A stretch of 64,000 nucleotides of DNA from Streptomyces sp. NRRL WC-3618 (GCF_001280005.1 NZ_LGDW01000073.1:27013-91012); one strand, 5' to 3'; counted from the stretch's first letter, positions 24,744 to 33,699 are shown. Notes: a model not told the origin generated them from the sequence alone. Program-made: numbers and translations.

Positions 24744-26056
24744 CCGGCGGAGCCGAACGCGTCGTCCATCTTCCGCGCCGCCCCCGCGGAAGCCGCCGCG
24801 ACATCCTTCTTGCCGCTGACGATCTCCTGGAACATCGTCGGCAGGACCAGCGAGGAGTCGATCTGGGACCACGCGGGCGACGCCGGCACGAACTTGGTGC
24901 CCGCCGCGAGGGTCTTCACGAAGGGTGCGACGTACGGCTGCTTCCTGGCGACCACCGCGCGCGTGTCGGCGAACGTCGGCAGGAAGCCCATGGCGTCGAA
25001 GAGTTCGGTCTGGGTCCGCTTCGAGGCGAGCTGTTCCAGCAGGTCGACGGCGAGCGTGCGGTGCGAGGTGCTCTTCAGCACACCGAGGTTGTTCCCGCCC
25101 GCGAACGCCGGTGCCACCGACCCGGCTTCGACGCCCGGCAGCGGTACGACGGCGTAGTCGTCCTTGACCTTGCCGGCCTCGACGGCCGTGTGGTTGAAGT
25201 CGCCGCCGATCGCCATGCCGGCCTTGCCCGCGGCGAAGGCGGTGATGGTGTCGTTGCCGCCCATGCCCGCGCACTTGGCGGCGGGGCAGTTGTCGTCGCC
25301 GAAGAGGGAGGTGTACGCCTTGATGCCCTTCTGGGCGGCGGTGCTGTCGATGGCGGAGGCGTACGAACCGCCTCTGCCGGTGGCGAGTTCGCCGCCGTTG
25401 GCCCAGATGAACGGCATCGCGCCGTAGGTGAAGGCGCCGCCGACCGCGATGCCGTAGAGGTCGGGCCTGGCCGCCCGGATCGCGTGGGCGGTCGTGGTCA
25501 ACTCGGCCATGGTCCTGGGGGGCTTGAGGCCGAGTTCCTTGAAGACGTCGGTGCGGTAGTACAGGGCGCGGACGCCGACGAAGAAGGGGGCGCCGTAGAC
25601 CTTGTCGTCGACGGTGACGGACTGGCGGGCGGTCGGGTCGGTCTCCTTCGCCTCGTTCCAGGCCGCGAACTCCTCGCTGATGTCGAGGAGTCCGCCGTCG
25701 TGGACGTACCCGGCGGTGTCCGTGTTGCCGTACTCGATGACGTCGGGGGCGCTCTTCGGGTCGTTGAGGGCGGCCTTGACGCGCTGGGCGCGGGTTTCGA
25801 CGGGGATGTACTCGACTTTGACGTCAGCGCCCTTGTGGGCCTTCTCGAAGGCGTTCACGACCGACGTGACGACCTTCTCCTTCGGGGCGTTGCCGACCTC
25901 CTGGAACAGCCACACGCGCAGGGTGCCGGTCTGTTCGTCCTTGCCGGAGGAGGAGTTGTCCGACGTCTCGGGGGCACACGCGGTGGCGGTGAGCCCGGCG
26001 AGCGTCAGGGCGGCCACGGAGGCGACCAGTCGGGCAGATCGGACAGAGTGCTTCAT
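24740..26056 (-). CDS. Sugar-binding lipoprotein of the amino-sugar importer
   Basis: A 438-residue solute-binding protein (SBP_bac_1). The signal peptide (MKHSVRSARLVASVAALTLA) ends at a lipobox, ATAC, about residue 28, with Cys as the lipid anchor. The mature part shows LRVWLFQEVGNAPKEKVV and typical hinge segments. ATG 26056 has GGAGG about nine bases upstream; an open frame to 26119 lacks this. First gene of the operon with two permeases and GH20; a DasR-like site lies about 100 bases upstream. Likely ligand: chitobiose or a related GlcNAc sugar, inferred. Confidence 0.9.
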   Translation of the reverse strand: MKHSVRSARLVASVAALTLAGLTATACAPETSDNSSSGKDEQTGTLRVWLFQEVGNAPKEKVVTSVVNAFEKAHKGADVKVEYIPVETRAQRVKAALNDPKSAPDVIEYGNTDTAGYVHDGGLLDISEEFAAWNEAKETDPTARQSVTVDDKVYGAPFFVGVRALYYRTDVFKELGLKPPRTMAELTTTAHAIRAARPDLYGIAVGGAFTYGAMPFIWANGGELATGRGGSYASAIDSTAAQKGIKAYTSLFGDDNCPAAKCAGMGGNDTITAFAAGKAGMAIGGDFNHTAVEAGKVKDDYAVVPLPGVEAGSVAPAFAGGNNLGVLKSTSHRTLAVDLLEQLASKRTQTELFDAMGFLPTFADTRAVVARKQPYVAPFVKTLAAGTKFVPASPAWSQIDSSLVLPTMFQEIVSGKKDVAAASAGAARKMDDAFGSAG

Positions 26057-26153
26057 CTGGCGTTTCCTCCGGTGAAAGCGTTGCAAGATGCGCAATGAAT
26101 GTTTCGCTCTGCACAACACCTTGGAGGCTATGGACTACCCGGAGGGGGCCACA

Positions 26154-26169
26154 AGAGGTCTCGACCACC
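26154..26169. promoter_or_regulatory. DasR-like (dre) site upstream of the amino-sugar operon
   Basis: AGAGGTCTCGACCACC agrees with the S. coelicolor dre consensus ACTGGTCTAGACCACT at 12 of 16 positions, including GGTCT and GACCAC. It lies about 100 bases upstream of the lipoprotein start. DasR represses GlcNAc and chitin genes in Streptomyces, so position and neighbours fit. It is a by-eye match. Confidence 0.55.
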
Positions 26170-26222
26170 TCTCCACCACTCTGTGACAGGCCGACGCATC
26201 CCGTGGCAGCGACAGACAGCGC

Positions 26223-26264
26223 AAAGGTCCCCAGGGCGCGCCAAAACGCACCCGGGGGACCTTT
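26223..26264. terminator. Terminator after the DUF3039 gene
   Basis: Perfect 10-bp inverted repeat AAAGGTCCCC / GGGGACCTTT with a 22-base loop, 38 bases downstream of the DUF3039 stop codon and before the sugar operon promoter. Confidence 0.7.
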
Positions 26265-26301
26265 CCTGCCGAACAGCCGGTCGGCGCGACCCGCTTCGCG
26301 A

Positions 26302-26598
26302 CTACTTCTTGCCGTCGCCCTTGCCCTCGTCGCCGCCCGAGCCCATGGACTCGTAGATCTCCTTGCACATGGGACACACCGGGTACTTCTTCGGGTCGCG
26401 GCCCGGTACCCAGACCTTGCCGCACAGCGCCACGACGGGAGTCCCGTCGAGGGCGCTCGCCATGATCTTGTCCTTCTGGACGTAGTGGGCGAAGCGCTCG
26501 TGGTCGCCGTCGCCGTGCGAGGTCTGCGGCGCCGGTTCGACGAGGGTCCCCGTACCAGTCCCGCGCTGGGGCTGGGTCTCAGGCTCAAGAGTGCTCAT
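26302..26598 (-). CDS. DUF3039 protein with zinc-ribbon-like Cys
   Basis: A 98-residue protein typical of actinobacteria. The conserved part is HYVQKDKIMASALDGTPVVALCG, then KVWVPGRDPKKYPVCPMCKEIYE, where three Cys (CG, CPMC) and a His suggest a metal-binding ribbon. ATG 26598 starts it; the longer frame is Gly/Arg-rich and unlikely. The AlgH/YqgE gene lies 29 bases upstream on the same strand, so they are probably cotranscribed. Function unknown. Confidence 0.85.
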   Translation of the reverse strand: MSTLEPETQPQRGTGTGTLVEPAPQTSHGDGDHERFAHYVQKDKIMASALDGTPVVALCGKVWVPGRDPKKYPVCPMCKEIYESMGSGGDEGKGDGKK

Positions 26599-26627
26599 AA
26601 GGGCAAGGGTACTGGCGGTCCCACCGC

Positions 26628-27209
26628 TCAGTTCAGCGAAGGGTCGTCCGGGTACGTCGCGACCATCGCCAGTTCGCTGCGCTGGCGTCTGAGCACCTCG
26701 CGCCACAGTCGTTCCGGGGACGGCGAGGAGACGTCTCCGGGCTCCGACTCGACGACGTACCAGGCCCCCTCCGTCAGCTCGTCCTCCAACTGCCCCGGGC
26801 CCCATCCCGCGTACCCGGCGAAGATGCGCAGCGAGCCGAGCGCCTTGGCCAGCAGCTCCGGCGGCGCCTCCAGGTCGACGACGCCGATCGCGCCGTGCAC
26901 GCGCCGCCAGCCGAGGGGGACGCGCTCACCGGACCCGCCGCCGGGGATGACGGCGACGCCGAGCGCCGAGTCGAGGGCGACCGGGCCGCCCTGGAAGACG
27001 ACCCCTGGTTCACCCGCGAGTTCCGCCCAGCCCTCCAGGATGTCCCCGACCTCCACCGGGGTGGGCCGGTTGAGGACGACGCCGAGGGAGCCCTTCTCGT
27101 CGTGGTCGAGAAGAAGCACCACCGCGCGGTCGAAGTTGGGGTCCGCCAGGGCGGGCGTGGCCACGAGCAGCCGTCCTGTGAGCGAGGACACCTCGGTCAT
27201 GCCAGACAT
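26628..27209 (-). CDS. AlgH/YqgE family protein (DUF179)
   Basis: A 193-residue protein of the widely conserved AlgH/YqgE family, function unsettled. It shows the hallmark sequence SLTGRLLVATPALADPNFDRA, GSLGVVLNRPTPV and VFQGGPVALDS. ATG 27209 has GGGGGAA about 11 bases upstream; ATG 27200 is the other option. Divergent from murA across about 290 bases. The DUF3039 gene follows downstream. Confidence 0.93.
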   Translation of the reverse strand: MSGMTEVSSLTGRLLVATPALADPNFDRAVVLLLDHDEKGSLGVVLNRPTPVEVGDILEGWAELAGEPGVVFQGGPVALDSALGVAVIPGGGSGERVPLGWRRVHGAIGVVDLEAPPELLAKALGSLRIFAGYAGWGPGQLEDELTEGAWYVVESEPGDVSSPSPERLWREVLRRQRSELAMVATYPDDPSLN

Positions 27210-27501
27210 GATCTCGCATCTTCCCCCTGCGCGGGGAGCCAATCCGGGTACCGGGACGAAGGCAGGTCAGGGGGTACGCAAGCGCGGCGGGCGCTCGGCG
27301 GCGCCGGTGACCGCATGTGCCCGGCGGCGAACGGTTCGTGTTGTGGCAAAGCTATGACACGGCTTGGCTGTCCTTGGGCTTACAGAAGGGGGGTGTGCGG
27401 CGATTACCCTTGCTCTTCGGCTCCGGCGCGTGCCTGTACGACCGCGTCCTGCACGACGAGCCCGGCAACATCCCCGCCCAACTCACCGGAACGCGAGATA
27501 C

Positions 27502-28848
27502 ATGACGGTCAACGGCACAGACGACGTACTGATTGTCCACGGCGGCACCCCGCTGGAGGGCGAGATCCGTGTCCGCGGTGCGAAGAACCTCGTACCGAAG
27601 GCCATGGTCGCCGCCCTGCTGGGCAGTGCGCCAAGTCGACTGCGCAATGTCCCCGACATCCGTGACGTCCGAGTCGTGCGCGGGCTGCTCCAGCTGCACG
27701 GGGTGACGGTCCGTCCGGGCGAGGAGCCCGGCGAGCTGATCATGGACCCGTCGCACGTGGAGAGCGCCAACGTCGCCGACATCGACGCGCACGCGGGGTC
27801 GAGCCGTATCCCGATCCTGCTGTGCGGTCCGCTGCTGCACCGCCTCGGGCACGCGTTCATCCCGGGTCTCGGCGGCTGCGACATCGGCGGTCGGCCCATC
27901 GACTTCCACTTCGAGGTGCTGCGCCAGTTCGGCGCGACGATCGAGAAGCGGGCCGACGGCCAGTACCTGGAGGCTCCGCAGCGGCTGCGCGGTACGAAGA
28001 TCCAGCTGCCGTACCCGTCCGTGGGCGCGACCGAGCAGGTGCTGCTGACGGCGGTGCTGGCGGAGGGCGTCACCGAGCTGTCCAACGCGGCCGTCGAGCC
28101 CGAGATCGAGGACCTCATCTGCGTACTGCAGAAGATGGGCGCGATCATCGCCATGGACACCGACCGCACCATCCGCGTCACCGGTGTCGACTCGCTCGGC
28201 GGCTACACCCACGCGGCCCTCCCGGACCGTCTGGAGGCCGCGTCGTGGGCGTCGGCGGCGCTGGCGACCGAGGGCAACATCTATGTCCGCGGCGCCCAGC
28301 AGCGGTCGATGATGACGTTCCTGAACACCTACCGGAAGGTGGGCGGCGCCTTCGAGATCGACGACGAGGGCATCCGCTTCTGGCACCCCGGCGGCCAGCT
28401 GAAGTCGATCGCGCTGGAGACGGACGTACACCCCGGTTTCCAGACGGACTGGCAGCAGCCGCTGGTCGTCGCGTTGACGCAGGCCACCGGCCTGTCCATC
28501 GTCCACGAGACGGTGTACGAGTCGCGCCTCGGCTTCACCTCCGCGCTCAACCAGATGGGTGCGCACATCCAGCTCTACCGCGAGTGCCTCGGCGGCTCGC
28601 ACTGCCGCTTCGGCCAGCGCAACTTCCTCCACTCGGCGGTCGTGTCGGGCCCCACGCGCCTCCAGGGCGCCGACCTGGTCATCCCGGACCTCCGGGGCGG
28701 CTTCTCGTACCTCATCGCGGCCCTGGCCGCCCAGGGGACGTCGAGGGTCCACGGCATCGACCTGATCAACCGGGGCTACGAGAACTTCATGGAGAAGCTC
28801 GTGGAACTGGGCGCAAAGGTGGAACTGCCGGGCAAGGCGCTCGGCTAG
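27502..28848 (+). CDS. murA: UDP-N-acetylglucosamine 1-carboxyvinyltransferase
   Basis: Adds enolpyruvate from PEP to UDP-GlcNAc, the first committed step of peptidoglycan synthesis, in the cytoplasm. 448 residues with the twin EPSP-synthase fold. The loop Cys attacked by PEP and fosfomycin is Cys126 in PGLGGCDIGGRPID. The N-terminal signature GGTPLEGEIRVRGAKNLVPKAM is intact. ATG 27502 is the start; the frame extends 46 codons further upstream but is not conserved-looking. The 290-base upstream region presumably holds its promoter. Converges with hupA at a strong terminator. Confidence 0.95.
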   Translation: MTVNGTDDVLIVHGGTPLEGEIRVRGAKNLVPKAMVAALLGSAPSRLRNVPDIRDVRVVRGLLQLHGVTVRPGEEPGELIMDPSHVESANVADIDAHAGSSRIPILLCGPLLHRLGHAFIPGLGGCDIGGRPIDFHFEVLRQFGATIEKRADGQYLEAPQRLRGTKIQLPYPSVGATEQVLLTAVLAEGVTELSNAAVEPEIEDLICVLQKMGAIIAMDTDRTIRVTGVDSLGGYTHAALPDRLEAASWASAALATEGNIYVRGAQQRSMMTFLNTYRKVGGAFEIDDEGIRFWHPGGQLKSIALETDVHPGFQTDWQQPLVVALTQATGLSIVHETVYESRLGFTSALNQMGAHIQLYRECLGGSHCRFGQRNFLHSAVVSGPTRLQGADLVIPDLRGGFSYLIAALAAQGTSRVHGIDLINRGYENFMEKLVELGAKVELPGKALG

Positions 28849-28870
28849 TCGCGACAGTCGCACGAACACT

Positions 28871-28908
28871 GATGGGGCGGTCACCCGAATCCGGGTGACC
28901 GCCCCATC
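28871..28908. terminator. Bidirectional terminator between murA and hupA
   Basis: A perfect 17-bp stem, GATGGGGCGGTCACCCG and its exact complement, with a 4-base AATC loop, in the gap between the two convergent genes. Confidence 0.9.
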
Positions 28909-28920
28909 GGCGTCAAATGC

Positions 28921-28962
28921 AGCGCCCCTTCAGGGGCGCGGGGAACTGCGCGACCAGCCACG
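28921..28962. repeat. Dispersed Streptomyces palindromic repeat, intergenic copy
   Basis: A GCGCCCC/GGGGCGC hairpin (28922-28939) followed by the tail GGGAACTGCGCGACCAGCCA. The same module occurs, with variation, at 24662, 57831 and 63448. I recall it as abundant in Streptomyces intergenic DNA. Confidence 0.8.
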
Positions 28963-29017
28963 GACGGCCCGCGCACCGAGAACGGCCCGCAGTTACCCGG
29001 CGCTCGAAGCGGAGCGC

Positions 29018-29299
29018 TTACTTACCCTTGGCCGCTTCCTTGAGCTTGGAGCCCGCGGAGACCTTGACGCTGAAGCCGGCGGGGATGTCGATCGGGTCGC
29101 CGGTCTGCGGGTTGCGCGCCGTGCGAGCGGCACGGTGGGTGCGCTCGAAGGTCAGGAAGCCGGGGATGGTGACCTTCTCGTCGCCCTTGGCGACGATCTC
29201 ACCGACGGTCTCGGCGAACGCGGCCAGAACGGCGTCGGCGTCCTTGCGGGTGACCTCGGCGCGGTCGGCCAGGGCGGCCACCAGCTCACTGCGGTTCAT
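29018..29299 (-). CDS. hupA: HU family DNA-binding protein (HupA-type)
   Basis: A 93-residue histone-like protein that compacts the nucleoid. It starts MNRSELVAALADRAEVTRKDAD and has the HU signature GFLTFERTHRAARTARNPQTG plus the DNA-arm region DPIDIPAGFSVKV. It lacks the lysine-rich tail of HupS, so it is the vegetative HupA type. ATG 29299 has GGGAG seven bases upstream. Convergent with murA. Confidence 0.95.
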   Translation of the reverse strand: MNRSELVAALADRAEVTRKDADAVLAAFAETVGEIVAKGDEKVTIPGFLTFERTHRAARTARNPQTGDPIDIPAGFSVKVSAGSKLKEAAKGK

Positions 29300-29652
29300 G
29301 TTGTTACTCCCGTGTTCTTCTTGCTGTTGTGGCGTGCCCCGCGGCGGAGCCGCATGGGGGGCACAGCGAAGCCGATGCTGCCAGGGTCCTCGGTGGGTCC
29401 CCGGACCCGGGTCCGCCGTCGGACCCTCACGCCCGAAGACGCATCCTGCCCCCACCTGCGGCGGGAAAGCCAATCCGGCACCCCTGGGGAGTCAGACGAA
29501 CACCCCTGGGAGTCACCCGGACAGCGTCACCGGCCGGGGCCGACAGGCTGAACCTGGCCGCCACCCTAGAGGCGCCCGGGGGCGGGGCGCCCCCGACGCG
29601 CCGGTACGGGGACCCGTGGCGACCGTCACATACGGCCCCCGCGGGAGCGGAG
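29300..29652. other. Intergenic region: hupA promoter side and malic-enzyme terminator
   Basis: No gene is seen in these 353 bases. A compact hairpin GGGGGCG/CGCCCCC (29578-29594, 3-base loop) lies about 60 bases past the malic-enzyme stop and could end that transcript. The hupA promoter must lie to its left but no clear -35/-10 pair was recognised. Confidence 0.5.
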
Positions 29653-31062
29653 CTACTCCGCGGCGGCCTTCGCCGCTTCCCGCACCGCGCCCGCCACCGC
29701 GCCCGCGACCTTGTCGTTGAAGACGCTCGGCACGATGTAGTTCGGGTTGAGCTCGTCCTCGGAGACGACGTTCGCGAGTGCGGTGGCCGCCGCGAGCATC
29801 ATCTCGGTGTTGACCGTGCGGGACTGCGCGTCCAGGAGACCGCGGAAGACACCCGGGAAGACCAGCACGTTGTTGATCTGGTTCGGGAAGTCCGAGCGGC
29901 CGGTGGCCACGACCGCCGCCGTCTGGCGCGCGATCGTCGGCTCGATCTCGGGGTCCGGGTTCGCGAGCGCGAACACGATGGCGTCGTCCGCCATCGCGGC
30001 CACGTCGTCGCCGTCGAGGACGTTCGGGGCGGAGACGCCGATGAAGACGTCGGCGCCGCGCACGGCCTCCTTGAGGGTGCCGGTGAGGTTCTCCGGGTTG
30101 GTGTTGTCGGCGATCCAGCGCAGCGGGGAGTCCGGCGCGGCGTCGACCAGGTCCTCGCGGCCCGCGTGGACGACACCGTGGATGTCGGCGACGACCGCGT
30201 TCTTGACGCCGGCCGCGATGAGCAGCTTGAGGATCGCCGTACCGGCCGCGCCGGCGCCGGACATGACGACGCGGATGTCACCGATCGACTTGTTCGTGAC
30301 GCGCAGGGCGTTGGTGAGGGCGGCGAGGACGACGATCGCGGTGCCGTGCTGGTCGTCGTGGAAGACGGGGATGTCGAGGGCCTCGCGCAGACGGGCCTCG
30401 ATCTCGAAGCAGCGCGGGGCCGAGATGTCCTCGAGGTTGATGCCGGCGAAGCCCGGGGCGATCGCCTTGACGATCGCGACGATCTCGTCCGTGTCCTGGG
30501 TGTCCAGGCACAGCGGCCAGGCGTCGATGTCGGCGAAGCGCTTGAAGAGGGCCGCCTTGCCCTCCATGACCGGCATGGCGGCCATCGGGCCGATGTTGCC
30601 GAGGCCCAGGACGGCCGAGCCGTCCGTCACGACCGCGACGGTGTTGCGCTTGATGGTGAGGCGGCGGGCGTCCTCGGGGTTCTCGGCGATCGCCATGCAC
30701 ACGCGGGCCACGCCCGGGGTGTAGATCATCGAGAGGTCGTCACGGTTGCGGATGGGGTGCTTCGACGCCATCTCGATCTTGCCACCGAGGTGCATGAGGA
30801 ACGTACGGTCCGAGACCTTGCCGAGGCTGACGCCCTCGATGGTGCGGAGCTTCTGCACGATCTCGTCGGCGTGCGCGGTCGAGGTCGCCGCGATCGTGAC
30901 GTCGATCCGGAGCAGTTCGTGTCCGGAGGCGGTGACGTCGAGGCCGGTCACCGAGCCTCCGGAGGACTCCACGGCGGTGGTGATCTGGGAGACCGCGGTT
31001 CCGCTCGCGGGCACCTCCAACCGGACCGTGATCGAGTAGGAGACGCTGGGCGCCGTTGCCAT
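29653..31062 (-). CDS. NAD(P)-dependent malic enzyme with N-terminal ACT domain
   Basis: Decarboxylates L-malate to pyruvate and makes NAD(P)H, an anaplerotic and redox enzyme. 469 residues. An ACT-like domain occupies about residues 8-85 (SVSYSITVRLEVP and MHLGGKIEM), an arrangement known in actinobacteria that suggests amino-acid control. The malic domain shows SMIYTPGVARVCMAI, VVTDGSAVLGLGN and FHDDQHGTAIVVLA; the NAD-binding domain has GAGAAGTAI. ATG 31062 starts it. Single gene between hupA and the HelD-like gene. Confidence 0.95.
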   Translation of the reverse strand: MATAPSVSYSITVRLEVPASGTAVSQITTAVESSGGSVTGLDVTASGHELLRIDVTIAATSTAHADEIVQKLRTIEGVSLGKVSDRTFLMHLGGKIEMASKHPIRNRDDLSMIYTPGVARVCMAIAENPEDARRLTIKRNTVAVVTDGSAVLGLGNIGPMAAMPVMEGKAALFKRFADIDAWPLCLDTQDTDEIVAIVKAIAPGFAGINLEDISAPRCFEIEARLREALDIPVFHDDQHGTAIVVLAALTNALRVTNKSIGDIRVVMSGAGAAGTAILKLLIAAGVKNAVVADIHGVVHAGREDLVDAAPDSPLRWIADNTNPENLTGTLKEAVRGADVFIGVSAPNVLDGDDVAAMADDAIVFALANPDPEIEPTIARQTAAVVATGRSDFPNQINNVLVFPGVFRGLLDAQSRTVNTEMMLAAATALANVVSEDELNPNYIVPSVFNDKVAGAVAGAVREAAKAAAE

Positions 31063-31377
31063 GGCCGACTTCCTCTGCTTTCACCCTGATGCTTGGTTTG
31101 CGGTCCGATCGTCGCACCTACCGTTGAGTACCTGGTAGCGGGGCCTCGATTGCGAACCTTTTGTTCTCAATATGTTCGTGACGACAAAGAGGTCCACGTC
31201 ACCGTGGTGACGTGGACCTCTTGACGTTCAGTGGCACCGACCCGCCATGCTCGCCTCGCGGCAAGTGGTCGCTCGTAGCGACGAAGGTTGGGCCCGGGGG
31301 CTTGGATCGAGCCGGTGCCACGTCAACGGTAACAAACGATCCCCGTAAGGCAATTCCCATCGGCCACTGTCTTGCCC
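31063..31377. other. Intergenic region upstream of the malic enzyme gene
   Basis: No gene in these 315 bases. Holds the inverted repeat listed next, a T-rich stretch (CCTTTTGTTCTCAATATG, 31158-31175) likely in the malic-enzyme promoter, and nothing else recognisable. Confidence 0.5.
31187..31222. terminator. Perfect 17-bp inverted repeat
   Basis: AAGAGGTCCACGTCACC and its exact complement are separated by two bases. It is co-oriented downstream of the HelD-like gene (about 155 bases past its stop), so a terminator is most likely, though a regulator site for the malic-enzyme promoter is possible. Confidence 0.7.
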
Positions 31378-33699
31378 TCAGTCTCGGAGAAGATCCGGCA
31401 CTCCTTGCGCGTCGGGCTCGTCGCGGTCCGCCGAGACGACCGTGAGCTGCTGCGTCGCCCGGGTCAGCGCGACGTACAGGACGCGCAGGCCGGCGGGGCT
31501 CTCGTCGGCGATCTCGGCCGGGGAGACGACCACGGTGGCGTCGTACTCCAGGCCCTTGGCCTCCAGGCTGCCCAGGGCCACCACGCGGTCACCCAGGCCC
31601 GCCAGCCAGCGGGCCGCCTCCTCGCGGCGGTTCATCGCCACGACGACGCCGACCGTGCCGTCGACGAGGTCGAGGAGGCGGGCGGCCTCGTCGCGGACCG
31701 ACTGGGCAAGGGAGCCCCTGACGGGAACGAAACGGGGCTCCACGCCCGTCGAGCGGACCGCCCTCGGGGACTCCGAGCCCGGCATGGCCAGGGCCAGCAC
31801 CTTGGCCGCCAGTTCGGCGATCTCGGCCGGGTTGCGGTAGTTGACGGTGAGCGTGAAGCGGCGGCGCGGGCGGGAACCCAGGGCCTCGTCGCGGGCCTGG
31901 GCCGCCTCGTCGGGGTCGGACCAGGAGGACTGGGCCGGGTCGCCGACGACCGTCCAGGTGGCGTGCCGGCCGCGGCGGCCGACCATGCGCCACTGCATCG
32001 GGGTGAGGTCCTGCGCCTCGTCGACGATGACGTGGGCGTACTCGGTGCGCTCCTGGGCGAGCCGCTCGGCGCGTTCGCGCTGCGACTCCTCCCGTGTCGG
32101 CATCAGCTCCTCGAGGCCGCTGAGCTGGTCCATGGGGTCCAGGTCCCGCCTCTTGCGGGGGCGGGCCGGGGTGCCGAGGATCGCGTGGAGCTCGTCCAGC
32201 ATGGCCACGTCGTGGACCGACAGGCCGTCGCGCTTGAGGGCGCGGGCGACCCGGCGGACCTCGCCGGGGTTGAGGATGCGGCGGGCCCAGCGGCCGAGGC
32301 GGCGTTCGTCGGACATGGCGGCGAGGACCGACGCGGGGGTCAGTTCCGGCCACCAGGCGTCCAGGAACGCGATGAACTCGTCCTCGGCCGTGACGTCCTC
32401 GTCGAAGGAGGAGCGCAGTTCCGCGGCGAGCTCCGGGTCCGTGTGACGGCCCTGGGCGCCCGAGCGGGCCCACAGGGCGTCCAGGAGGAGCCTGCGGGCG
32501 CGGGGGCGCAGCAGGTTGACGGGGGCCGTGCCGCTGAGCGCCGACTCGCGGATGCGGGCCAGCTCGGGGGCCTCCAGCTCGATACGGCGGCCGAAGGCGA
32601 CGACCCTCAGACGGGTCGTGTCCGTCGGCGACTCGTGCTGCTCCAGGGCGCCCCGCGCGGCCTTGCGCAGCACGGTGAGCATGCGGTGCGAGCCCTTGGC
32701 GCGGGAGACGGCCGGGGCGTCGTACAGGGTGGCCTCCGCGCCGTCGACGAGTGAGCCGATGGCGCGGATGGCGACCTGGCCCTCCTCGCCGAGGGACGGC
32801 AGGACGCCCTCCGTGTACGCCACCAGGAGCGGCGTCGGGGAGACGATCAGGATGCCGCCCGCGTACCGGCGCCGGTCCTGGTAGAGGAGGTAGGCGGCGC
32901 GGTGCAGGGCGACGGCCGTCTTGCCGGTGCCGGGGCCGCCCTCGACGTAGGTGACGGAGGCGGCGGGCGCGCGGATCACCAGGTCCTGTTCGGCCTGGAT
33001 GGACGACACGATGTCCCGCATGGTGTGGCTGCGGGCCTGGCCGAGGGCCGCCATCAGGGCGCCGTCACCGATCACGGCGAGCTCGCGGCCGTCGAGGGAC
33101 GCCTTCAGTTCGGGGCGCATCAGGTCGTCCTCGACGCCGAGGACACGCCGGCCCTTGGAGCGGATGACGCGGCGCCGGACCACCCGGCCGGGGTCGACCG
33201 GGGTCGAGCGGTAGAAGGGCGCGGCGGCCGGGGCGCGCCAGTCGATGACGAGGGGCGAGTAGTCCTCGTCGAGGACGCCGATCCGGCCGATGTGGAGGGT
33301 CTCCGCGATGTCCGCGGTGCTGTCGGGGCGTACGGCCCCTTCCGCGGCCTCCACGGCCGTGTAGGCGCCGTCGGGGCCCTTCCTGCCGTCCTTGCCCCGC
33401 AGCAGGTCGATACGGCCGAAGAGGAAGTCCTCGAACTCGTTGTTCAGCCTGTTGAGGTGGATGCCGGCGCGGAACACCTGGGCGTCCCGTTCGGCGAGTG
33501 CGCCGGGGGTGCCGACCTGGCCGCGCTTGGCGGCGTCCTGCATGAGGAACTCGGCCTCGTCGATCTTCTCCTCGAGACGCCGGTACACCCGGTCCAGGTG
33601 TTCCTGTTCGACGCTGATCTCGCGGTCGCGGACGGAGTCCTGAACTGAGGAGTCCTCGACCGGAACGAGCGCCGTTTCCTGCTGAGCCTGAGCGGCCAC
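31378..33699 (-). CDS. helD: HelD-like RNA polymerase recycling ATPase (UvrD/Rep-type)
   Basis: A 773-residue superfamily 1 ATPase. A long N-terminal coiled-coil segment (about residues 28-100, EHLDRVYRRLEEKIDEAEFL) precedes Walker A GGPGTGKT (254-261). Later motifs are HVIVDEAQDLTPMQW, VVGDPAQSSW and LEAKGLEYDATVVV, with C-terminal LYVALTRATQQL. In HelD the coiled coil enters the RNA polymerase secondary channel and ATP use frees stalled enzyme; some relatives (HelR) protect against rifamycins. GTG 33699 starts it. A simple UvrD-like DNA helicase is the less likely reading. Confidence 0.8.
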   Translation of the reverse strand: MAAQAQQETALVPVEDSSVQDSVRDREISVEQEHLDRVYRRLEEKIDEAEFLMQDAAKRGQVGTPGALAERDAQVFRAGIHLNRLNNEFEDFLFGRIDLLRGKDGRKGPDGAYTAVEAAEGAVRPDSTADIAETLHIGRIGVLDEDYSPLVIDWRAPAAAPFYRSTPVDPGRVVRRRVIRSKGRRVLGVEDDLMRPELKASLDGRELAVIGDGALMAALGQARSHTMRDIVSSIQAEQDLVIRAPAASVTYVEGGPGTGKTAVALHRAAYLLYQDRRRYAGGILIVSPTPLLVAYTEGVLPSLGEEGQVAIRAIGSLVDGAEATLYDAPAVSRAKGSHRMLTVLRKAARGALEQHESPTDTTRLRVVAFGRRIELEAPELARIRESALSGTAPVNLLRPRARRLLLDALWARSGAQGRHTDPELAAELRSSFDEDVTAEDEFIAFLDAWWPELTPASVLAAMSDERRLGRWARRILNPGEVRRVARALKRDGLSVHDVAMLDELHAILGTPARPRKRRDLDPMDQLSGLEELMPTREESQRERAERLAQERTEYAHVIVDEAQDLTPMQWRMVGRRGRHATWTVVGDPAQSSWSDPDEAAQARDEALGSRPRRRFTLTVNYRNPAEIAELAAKVLALAMPGSESPRAVRSTGVEPRFVPVRGSLAQSVRDEAARLLDLVDGTVGVVVAMNRREEAARWLAGLGDRVVALGSLEAKGLEYDATVVVSPAEIADESPAGLRVLYVALTRATQQLTVVSADRDEPDAQGVPDLLRD

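Noticed and set aside
24744..25274. Upstream extension of the MsmF-like permease
   Set aside because: It overlaps the lipoprotein gene in another frame and lacks hydrophobic helices; GTG 24743 with the GTGA overlap is the start.
27210..27501. Small reading frame before murA (from about 27317)
   Set aside because: It overlaps the murA start in another frame, has no ribosome site, and fits better as the promoter and leader of murA.
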